Assembly: GCF_008831285.2 (NCBI RefSeq)
Contig: NC_045147.1
Location: 22,780,981-22,840,980, forward strand
DNA: 60,000 bases
Direction: 5' to 3'
Source: Nymphaea colorata
Lineage: Eukaryota > Streptophyta > Magnoliopsida > Nymphaeales > Nymphaeaceae
The notes under the pieces were generated by a model, which made no database searches, had not been told where the DNA came from, and saw nothing but the letters and a program-made list of their open reading frames with translations. Shown piece by piece: positions 51,286 to 60,000 of the stretch (the first letter of the stretch is position 1; each line of letters begins with the position of its first letter). The position numbers and the translations under genes were made by a program.

Positions 51286-54200
51286 TGCACACACCTATGT
51301 CACATAGGTACGGACAGACCATTTTCAAAAAGCTTGGGTGTGGGGGTACGGCCGTGTGTGTGTGTGTATGTATTTATATACTTACTAAGAAATGATAAAC
51401 ACGTAAACAACATAAAATATCTATGATAACAAGTGAACAACATAGAACATATATAACAACATAGAAAACATATATCAACATAAAAAAATAAACAACACAG
51501 AAGATATATATCAACGGCTCTTGCAGCAGCAGTGTGTTCAAGAAACCTATGAAAAACTTTAAGCATATGGACAAAATACATATCAATCCCAAAGTCATCT
51601 GCTGCATATATTCCAATATTGCAATGGAATGAGGAAAATCATCTACCAAACAACTGGGCAGGCCCTTAGACAATCAAATACGAACCACGACTCAGCATTG
51701 TGGAACTGAAATCTAGGTTCTAAATGCTGAAATGGAAAGGGTTAGTTACAAAAAATAACATAGGAGCATGCATGGATGCAGGGTTATCTAAAAAAAATAT
51801 GGTTGCATATAAATGTAAAAGAGAAGACAATATGATTTTCAAAGAAGAATAGTTGATGCAGGTCATAGAAAAAGGGCAGACGATTCTAAACCTGCCGCCA
51901 AAAGTACATGGATAAACTGTCGGTCCATCAGAGAACTCCACATGCGCTATTGTTGTGGGTAATACATAGAACCATTGACAAACGTCAAGGGTTTGCGTTT
52001 TGTTTAAAACTAAAAAAAAAAAAACCCTAATTTAAAGACAATTTTGGACTCGATCAACTTTGACCGAGTCCAAAAATTGCCAGATACGTACCTGAGTACG
52101 TTGACCATATCCAGTACGGTCAAACACGTACCTAAGCTGCACCCAAGTGTGTATCGGTATCGTACCGGTACGGTAGTAGTACTGTTCCTTAAGAGCAGTA
52201 CACGTGTGACAAAAACACACTTGAATTGAGAATACATGAACATATGGATAAACAAAAAAACATAAATGTATCAAACTTAAATAGAACAATATCATATAAT
52301 GGAAAAGGGCAAAAAAAAAACCAAGTGTAGGACTAGCTCGAAGATCTGCCAGTCATTGACCCACTAATAGGGGTCAAAAATTAGTTGATTAGTCCATGGC
52401 CATGGCCCTGTCAACTGCATGATCATGGATTAGTTAGCTGATTAACAATTAAGGTAAGTTAGGTAACTAGTTGAGCTCACCAGTTGCCTACAATAATAAA
52501 AACAGAGTAACGTAATTCACCTATTTAGGCTTAGTCAGCAGTTGCAAGTAGGCTACATACATCTCAAGTTACCAAAATTACCCAGAATCTAGATGGATTG
52601 GAACATAAAAGTCCATCGATGAATCAACAGGATTGACATTTTATGCTTAATAGCAGTAAAGGAAAAGGAAAAGGTGCAGTATGTGTCTGCATGTTCTGTA
52701 TTTACCCATGCAACAGTGGAAAGACTTGTCCTACAAAGAGAAAGAACCAAACCTTTAGTTGATAACCAATTTTTAGCCTCCAAAATTCTGGTCAAAAGGT
52801 TTTCAAATAGCTCAAAGTGATACATAAACACCATTACTCCTCACTGTCCTCAGTAGTACATGAGAGGCATGAAAACATTTTTTTACCAAAGCTTTGGAAG
52901 CATGCCAACTTAAAGGTTGTATTTACCTATTTCTATTGCTTTTCCAGTTGCCTGTCAAGAAAGGAGCACGACCTTTTTCATATCTTTCATAGCCATGCAA
53001 AACATAAATGTTGGCAAGACTGTTCCAAGAAATAAGCAAAACTACCACATAAAGATATTGCCTTTACAGCTCACACCCATTCACTTGATCCAGATAAGTA
53101 TATGTTACCAGTCATGACAACAAGCAAAAATATTCACCTACTAGCAAGTAACAGCACCAAGATAACGCCAATCCAGGTACAAGTGATGTACAACTGCCAA
53201 ATTAACAGCAACCTGCCCACTGCAGTGATGGGGCACAAGCAGAAACTGGAAACTGAAAAGCAAACTTATTTGAAAATTCAAAGCAACTCACCTCCTGCTT
53301 TATTCCCAGCAATACATAATCAGGAACATCGACAGAAACTAAAGCTGGTTCACAAAGCCTTAAAGCTTCATGGAGATTTTTCAAATGCCCCCACCGAGGC
53401 TGCCTCAATAAACCTTCAGAGAAATATAGTGTTAGACATGTGCAATATCATGCTTTTTCTATAAAAATAATTATTATTACAACAGTAGCATGTGCCATTT
53501 CGTATTAACATAAGAATGACTGTAATACCATATTCATCTATTGGAGCATCATAATCATAGCTAGTTGTATAGAATGGCCCCCCAGATGTACGACCAAAGT
53601 TGGTTCCCCCAAAGAACTGAACATTATTCAAGAAAAGATCCAATAAGCTCATGGATACTGGCCCAGGCTTTTATGCATTGTAAGGTAAAAGAAATTGATT
53701 GAAACACTTTAGTGGAAAATCTTTCCTACAAAAATCTTCCTAACATGGAAGCCAAACTTTAGCCTTAAACAGAAATGCATAAAGCAATGTAATTTACCTT
53801 AAGCAGTCTACATCCATAGATCATAAGGTAATTAAGAAAACTCATAGACCAAGCATGTCCGTTGTTGAAGTAATTGGGGATGGGAGGGAATTTAAAATTA
53901 ATTAAATGATCTTACAAACAATCTAAACAGAAAAAAATTCAAGCAAGCACTTTTTTTTTTCCACTGGACTGCAGTGACAAAGCTGAAACCTCAGCGTGCA
54001 GTTGACAGCATACCTGTCTATCTAGTCCCAACAATACCACCATTCTCTTCATTAGCAAATTATGTGTGAATAACAATGTTTAGAAACGTGTATATTAACG
54101 CATATCATTCAGGCCGATCTATACGTGTATCATAACGTATCATAAGCATATGTAAACGTATCATACATTTATTTTCAATTCATAAAGAATCAGGAAAAGT

Positions 54201-57200
54201 AGAGAATAAATTCAGAAAAAAAATCTTGAAAAATCAAGAAAAATGTGCTCTATATAAAAAAAATCATTATACACATAATGAACATTCATGATTCATTGTT
54301 CATAAGTAACAACATAATAAAATAAATTTTGAACTTTAAACTATAAAGTATTTTACATCACATCAAAACGTATAATATGTAATCATTCACTATTAAATAA
54401 GAATTGAAATAACGTGTATGATTAAGTAACATCATGATTATAATCTCTCTCTCTCTCTTTGTGTGCTGCCTTCGCTGTCACCCAACAGCTCCCCTCTCCC
54501 CTTGCCAGCACTGCCCGCTAATTCCTTTGGGCCACACCAGCGACGGAATGAGGGGGTCATCAAGGGACAGCCACTCACAGCCCCCCCTTCCCAACCCCTT
54601 CAAGGGTAACAAAAAAAGAAAAACAACAAAAAAAGAGACCCACCAGGGCTGTCTAATCGTCAATGAGAGAGCCCTGATAGGCCATTCCTCGAACAACGTG
54701 TATATATATCAGCAGTGCAATCCAAGAAAACTACCAAATGCACACAAGTAAAACTAGTGGAAGCTTTGTTTGAAAATTTTGACAATTTACTTTGAAGACT
54801 ATAAACATGGTTCTGCATATCAGCATTTAGATATATTCCTTATATTTATTACCCTAAATACTTATCAATTATCATACCATGTAGTAATTCTGGAAGCTGC
54901 CACCACGCTCAAAAAAACGAGCAACAGCAAATGCAAGATCACGGACAGGTCTATGAGGAAGTCTGCCACCCCAAGATGCATACCTACAAGGCACTCAATG
55001 ATGCAAATGTAAATAATAGTTGAAACACACGAACAATAAAAAAAATACAGGAAAACAAGTTTGTTAAACAAAAGCACGTGCATTCTCTAAAATTCAACTG
55101 TACAAGACAAAGAAGGAATATAAAACATAGACGTGGATGCTATCTACACATTTCCACAAAATCAAAGGCAAAAATATCCACCAGGTTCCGACATCTCAAG
55201 TTCCTCCATCCACATGACCATACATCAATTTAATTCCTAAAACCACATGCACATGGGTTCACTTTTTTCACCAATGAATATGCAAGTGACATGGTCGGTC
55301 CACACTTATAAATGAAACAACATAACCAGAAAGATTTGTTCTTTCCAAACACGAATATAACCCTCATCAAGAAGACAATGCAAAAACAGAAGGAAGCTAC
55401 ATGACTGAGAGGATACCCAGCTGCACAAAAAAATATCAAAGCCATGCATGACAGTCATTATCACCTAGCACCAAAAGTTAATTTTGTAACTAAGCTACTT
55501 TGTGGTGGAAGGCAGTATTGCACGTACATCCCTGGTTGTGTTGAATGTTCTTTAGATGCAAACAGCTTATAGCACTAAACAATACTGCATGCTGAAGAAG
55601 TAAGCATTCAGCATTGTCTTCCAACTTCAAATGAGAGCATCTTTAACCAACAGTTTGCCTTTACTTGTTGGACATATCATATGCTCTCCAGATCATAATC
55701 CAACCATTCAAAATGCTCTTATTAGCAGAAACAGATGCTCTTGGAGATACTCCCAGCTAATCATTCAGTTCACCTCAATCAAAAAATTGAAGAACCTCGC
55801 TTTCATCAGAGCATTGACACATATGTTGCAGTGGGGTTTTTATCAAGGTTTTTCTTGGCTATCATATGGGAAGCTTGTTTGTCTTGGAAAATATCAGGAA
55901 TTCAAAAAATTTAAAAATACAAAAAAAAACACAAAAATTATGAAAATTTGAATGTCCTGCTACTTCTCTTACAAAAACATTGATCAAAATCCAAAATAGT
56001 TATTAAAATATAAAAATAAACATAAAATTTATAGAACATAAGAATCATTTTTTCTAAAAAGATAGGAAAAAGACAAAATTTTCATTTTGGTGCGCTTTTC
56101 AAACTATTGTGATTTTTTATCTTTCTCCATTTTTCCTTTTGTCCATTTTTGTGCTTTTTAGGAGATATTTGTGAATTGTGATAATGCATCAGAGCAACAC
56201 TAGTTCCAATGATCTTTGCCTAGTACATAGAAAAGATACGGGTAGCTTGAATATGCAGACAAAAGAATATTGCAAATGATAACTAATTTAGATTTCCAGG
56301 AACAAAAAGAAAAGAATGCAACAGACATAATTCGGACTTGGGGGCTATGTTAGAAAGATAGGCTATGGGTAGATCAGAAAAGGAGGCAAGCTACACATTT
56401 CCCCCTAAGCTGGACTCCTAATAGAGTTTGTCTGTAAAGAATTGAAACACTCAAAGCCTTCTGCAGACACCTATCTCAAAACAGCAGCCAAATCCATGTC
56501 TCCCCTTGGACAAATTCTCTTTAGAAATTAAACTGGAGGAGAAAATAATGAATTAAGCACCTCATTCCACAAGATGTTGAACAACAAGCAGGAGAAGAGT
56601 TGGAACAAGTATTAGTTTTATCCATGTCCATCCTAATACGCTGAAAACGCATGCACTACCAAATAAGCAAGACATGTGAATCACTTGAAAGTCCCATTTC
56701 AGGAGGGAAAAGAGCAAGATGGGCATACCATCCATCCCAGTCTTCCGTCCAGAATATTGGTTTCTCCTTTGAATTAGGCTTGTAGCCATCACAATAATAC
56801 GCATTACAGGTATCAATCTGCAGACCGGTGTTAATGAAAACAAATGAATATAATTGCTTCCATATTAAAGATACAAGTAAATATCAACCAGAAGAATGTC
56901 ATTGCACAAAAAAGGATAAAAAAAGAAAAAGAAAAAGGCCAGTAAACTCAAAGTTTAAATCAATCAATGTTCACAATGAAGATAAAAGGAAGATAGTACA
57001 ACTAAAATTGAATAGTTTTGGATGAGCATACAACATTCTCTGGTGCATCATTTTGCCTGCACATGACCCATGGAACACCGGCATCCTGTCCTAGGGCCAT
57101 CCTTGCTGCCCACTTAACATACTCCTTCCCTCCCTTTCCATATGAATCTTCTATGTTCCCATACTCATTCTCAATCTGTTGAAGGTTTTTCAGTTATCAT

Positions 57201-60000
57201 CAAATGCATCACTTACACTAAAATGACATAGACTACAAGATGTTAGCAACTTCATTTACCTATATCACTATTTCAAATTCTCAATTAATACCACATTCAA
57301 AATATCAACATACTATACGCCCAGGTCAGTCCATATTTGCAACATGGGTTGATAGGAACTCCTGCATCAGATGCAGAATGTTGAAGGAAAATAGGAAATT
57401 TACTACAACAGGCTTCCCTTAATCCCACCAGCTAGGATGATATGGCCAAACAATAGCCTACTTGTGTCCCGATTCCTTATGAACATTAGCTATATCAACG
57501 CTACCTGTAACAAGATGATGGGCCCACCTTGCCAAGAAAACAGCATCTCCTGCTTCATCAAACCAATGATCTTTTTCACAAACCTCTCCATCTCTACCTA
57601 GCCAAAGAAAATCAAAAGGCAACGTTAGATGCTTTCAGATTCAATAATCTAGAAACGAGGTATAAAATTTTAAAATTTAACATCGTCATAAATATCATTC
57701 TCAAGCTTTATAGTCAGGTTTTCCTCAGGTATTAATTAGGAAAATTTTTTAGGGAAAATTTTGGAAATTTAAAAATTGATAAGAATAATATAAAAATATG
57801 AAAAATGGAGTTTTCTGCTAACTTGTTAACAAAAACATGATAAAAATACAAATTTCGAAGTATTTATTAATACATTTACAAGCAAACATCAAAAGAGTTT
57901 AAATATATAAAACCCCCATTTTTATGACAAAAGAAAAAAAAAGCATGATAAGAACTTGCTTTTTCTTTGGCTGTCTCCAATGTTTTCCCCTTCTTCCTCC
58001 ACTTTCCCTTTTTAATATGTGTGACAGTGGCTTAATTTTTAAGAGTCACCAATACTAAAGACATTTCTTTTTATCACCAAAAATAGCTCAAAATGAAATC
58101 ATCAAGAAATATCATGATTTTTTTAAATATCAGCAAAAGTAATATTGTCAGACCTAATGAAAACCAACATTTACAAAAAGTATCCGAAATGCTTTTATAA
58201 GAAAGTCGGAGCAAACTCAAGAAAACATAGTTTCTCTATCAACCTTTACATTTTAAAAGTTTTGTGTGATGAAAGTTTCCTAAGAAAAAGTACAAAGTTG
58301 AAAAGCAAAAAAGCTATTAAGGAAAAGCTCTCAAGGAATTGCTGACAAAGATGTTAACTACTATATAATACAGAACACAAATAAAATAAATAGATGGCTA
58401 TTGATGGAACACGTGGGAGAATAGTGTTTTTTTTTTAAGATTCTGTGCATTTGTGTCACGTGCAAGCATCACATTTGCTGGCCACTAAAATATTTTAGTA
58501 TTTTAAAATTTTAAAAAGCACAGAACTTCCAATTTGATGAAACAAAAGCAAATTAAATCATACTAATTATGCAAGGACCAAGAAGAAAAATAATGTCAAG
58601 TTACTGGGTCCAAAGATATTCCTTCAATTAAAGACCTTTCATTACCATCAAATTGTAAGAGATGGCATGAAGAGAATGCAATCAGAGGCTCACACTTTAC
58701 AGGTTATCATCTATCTTGGGAAACTGTAACTTGGGTACAAGTGCAGCTGCATTGGTGTTTATTTGGGATACATTGTCTTAATACATTGCTGGGAAGAGGG
58801 AATGAAAATGAGCTAATATGTCCAGAAAAAGTATCCGGCCTTCACTTCTCTTGAGAATAAAGTAGAGTTTCAATTAGGACTGTCGACCACTTTACGAGAC
58901 ACAATCCAGGAGACACAATCCAGGGGCTCATTCCTTATAACCACTTTAAACGCTTCCACTTAGTTCTCCTTTTTCTCTTACGAAATTCTCACAACATGAA
59001 AATTGCAAGTCTGATATAGATTCTTTTAGATGACCTACACTAAATACATATCGATTATCTGGCATACAAAGGAACAAAAAGTGCACTCAACAAGGTGAGT
59101 TGGCTTATATCCTCCAAGTTCAAGGGGCTGTAGAGGTCAGCACAATATGTGCACCCATTGCTGCAGGGTAGAAGCAATGGAAAGTCATGCCTAGTTGTCC
59201 AGCTAGGGTGGCTTGGCATCTACATCAAGGACAAGTAAACAAGTCATTGACTGAAAGTACAAGTTCCACATCCATAAGCCTGAAACAGCCAGAGTAGCAA
59301 ATATGTGTTTTTCCTTGTAATAAAAAAAATATTTGGCACTAAAATGAAACGTAGAGACAATCCATTGGAAATTTTGAGTTACCATGCTGATAACCTTTTT
59401 TTTTTCATATCTTTTAACATGAAGCATAATAAGACAAACAACACTGACATTGACAAGAATTCTTGCTTAACAAGGTAGAAGACCAAAAGTTGGAACATGA
59501 TAAACTGGCAAACCCAAAAAGAAGTGCAAACTTTAAACAGCAAGCCCATCATCAAGTTGATCATTCCATGACTAAGAAATAGTATACCCATTTTAGTATA
59601 TCTTGCTTGATTTGAAGATGTACCAGAACATGTGCAAGTCACTTGACACCAGTATCATATTAAGCAATTTTACAAGTTGGCTGCTCCTCATGCACATAAC
59701 CATAATATCAAGTTATGAACTACTGTTTGTTGTAACTCCTAGTCCAGTTCTAGTTGTACATAAAACTGGGTAACATTTAGACTTTAGAGTAGAATGCTGA
59801 ATTGCCACATATATTAATTTAGCAATGAGGGGAAAGGTGAGTTAATGTATGTACCAGAAAAACGAACACAGGTGTTGACTTTACTTGGATACCAAATAAA
59901 GCCTCCACTATAAAATAAATAAGACCATCTAGCTCCCTATCTGAATACACTCTCGCAAAGGCACTTTTGCTAACCATGTTCATCTCTTCCATTTCTTTCT
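42163..60000 (-). CDS. BGAL9: GH35 beta-galactosidase with C-terminal lectin domain, 5' end outside
   Basis: Fifteen exons join in phase: 57597-57505, 57175-57032, 56817-56729, 54983-54878, 53616-53529, 53413-53292, 50511-50308, 48299-48076, 46368-46253, 46005-45908, 45430-45320, 44949-44836, 44428-44220, 42729-42381 and 42303-42163. They encode about 735 residues; roughly 150 N-terminal residues must lie beyond 60000. GH35 marks are [17 protein letters not shown] with the acid/base Glu, FWTEDWDGW with the nucleophile Glu, and [26 protein letters not shown] and [14 protein letters not shown] follow. The last two exons form a SUEL-type galactose-binding lectin domain with [16 protein letters not shown] and [11 protein letters not shown]. 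Plant members trim galactose from wall polysaccharides and glycoproteins in the apoplast. The order and wording fit Arabidopsis BGAL9 best. At least 15 kb of introns carry repeats. From 57598 to 60000 I found no upstream exon. Confidence 0.95.
43156..43187. repeat. CA/TA microsatellite in a beta-galactosidase intron
   Basis: A run of about eight AC units is followed closely by about nine TA bases pairs, within the intron before exon 42729-42381. Confidence 0.8.
44050..44185. repeat. ATT/GTT trinucleotide-rich intron stretch
   Basis: Interrupted ATT and GTT units directly follow the donor of exon 44428-44220. On the minus strand they read as poly-Asn, which is an artefact of the repeat. Confidence 0.8.
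46041..46066. repeat. CT microsatellite
   Basis: About thirteen CT units in the intron just upstream of exon 46005-45908. Confidence 0.9.
46660..47212. mobile_element. non-autonomous hAT-like element, 553 bp, with target duplication
   Basis: The element starts CTATGTCACA and ends TGTGACATAG, a perfect 10-bp terminal inverted repeat. It is flanked by a perfect 8-bp direct repeat, ATCTTAAC, at 46652-46659 and 47213-47220. An 8-bp duplication is the mark of the hAT superfamily. The left end has a 12-bp perfect hairpin (CGGGTACTCCTC with its complement) and several GGTACGG motifs near the terminus, as expected for transposase sites. A second hairpin, GGACTCGGTC with GACCGAGTCC, lies at 46798-46823. 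No transposase is encoded. It sits in the intron between exons 48299-48076 and 46368-46253. Confidence 0.85.
49190..49620. repeat. AT-rich intronic repeat, copy 1 of a family
   Basis: It contains GGTTTTTCTCGGGTATTTAG, GGAAAATCTCGG and palindromic ATATCGTGATATTTTTCG. Related segments lie at about 55840-56190 and 57715-58150, all in introns of the beta-galactosidase gene. Ends are not defined. Confidence 0.45.
51049..51286. repeat. two long TA microsatellites and a CA run
   Basis: TA repeats cover about 51049-51081 and 51215-51269, the second passing into a CA run that ends at the hAT-like element beginning at 51295. About 130 bp of non-repeat sequence separates the two. Confidence 0.95.
51295..52214. 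mobile_element. second hAT-like element, opposite orientation, about 920 bp
   Basis: The left end, CTATGTCACATAGGTA, matches the right end of the element at 46660-47212 read in reverse. The right end, read in reverse, begins TTTTGTCACACGTGTACTG, like the left end of that element, followed by the same CTTAAGG centre. The internal hairpin GGACTCGATC with GACCGAGTCC (52046-52071) is shared. Only ACACAC is common to both flanks, and the CA microsatellite hides any true target duplication. The extra 370 bp or so are not in the shorter element and include an open stretch at 51510-51620 (see findings). It lies in the intron between exons 53413-53292 and 50511-50308. Confidence 0.7.
54100..54425. repeat. 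AT-rich segment with repeated ACGTATCAT motifs
   Basis: ACGTGTAT, ACGTATCAT and their variants recur at 54131-54170 and again, as ACGTATAAT and ACGTGTATGAT, at 54368-54422. This may mark the two ends of an old element in the intron between exons 54983-54878 and 53616-53529. Confidence 0.35.
55840..56190. repeat. AT-rich intronic repeat, copy 2
   Basis: It begins GGTTTTTCTTGGCTATC and contains GGAAAATATCAGGAATTC and a T-rich tail with CTTTTTAGGAGATATTTG. Layout and phrases resemble the segment at 49190-49620. Confidence 0.45.
57715..58150. repeat. AT-rich intronic repeat, copy 3
   Basis: It begins GGTTTTCCTCAGGTATTAAT, continues GGAAAATTTTTTAGGG and later has AAATATCATGATTTTTTTAA. It follows exon 57597-57505 on its 5' side and resembles the copies at 49.2 and 55.8 kb. 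Confidence 0.45.
58151..60000. other. long intron of the beta-galactosidase gene, no exon seen
   Basis: No sequence for the expected upstream GH35 residues is found here. A minus-strand frame near 59822-60000 stays open for more than 50 codons ([11 protein letters not shown], then [11 protein letters not shown]) but does not match GH35 and I do not recognise it. Confidence 0.5.

Noticed and set aside
1-60000. tRNA, rRNA, CRISPR array or a biosynthetic cluster
   Set aside because: No cloverleaf with a GGTTCGAATCC-like arm was seen, no rRNA sequence and no regularly spaced repeats with unique spacers. The genes belong to unrelated pathways.

Overview
This window is nuclear DNA from a flowering plant. 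The coding parts lie in short exons with GT..AG introns, the proteins match plant-specific families, and the intergenic DNA and long introns are AT-rich with microsatellites and transposon debris. The species cannot be told from the sequence. I rebuilt the gene models by hand from splice sites and codon phase, without transcript data.

Layout. Positions 1-3650 (minus): most of a nuclear gene for an LdpA-like, two-cluster 4Fe-4S protein; its 3' end lies outside the window. 4877-7906 (minus): a five-exon secreted pectinesterase-family protein with replaced active-site residues. 10512-17191 (minus): a ten-exon GT8 membrane glycosyltransferase of the IPUT1/PGSIP6 type, with two decayed copies of its own exon 8 in an intron. 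17.2-33.9 kb: gene-poor DNA with diverged dispersed repeats, several tandem repeats and one weak, unrecognised set of exons at 28.7-30.1 kb. 33986-37054 (plus): a five-exon GDSL esterase/lipase. 38414-40050 (plus): a three-exon enoyl-CoA hydratase/isomerase with a peroxisomal C-terminus. 42163 to beyond 60000 (minus): fifteen exons of a GH35 beta-galactosidase of the BGAL9 type with a C-terminal lectin domain. Its introns are swollen by microsatellites, AT-rich repeats and two related hAT-like elements, one with an intact 8-bp target duplication.

The genes do not form a pathway. Three act on or in the cell wall, secretory route or membranes (pectinesterase-like, IPUT1-like, beta-galactosidase), the GDSL protein is probably secreted, one enzyme is probably peroxisomal and one protein probably plastidial. 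This looks like an ordinary plant gene neighbourhood, not a cluster. I found no tRNA, rRNA or CRISPR, and no convincing new multi-gene system. The most interesting points are the altered pectinesterase active site, the exon-8 copies, the intronic hAT-like pair and the unrecognised exons near 29 kb.
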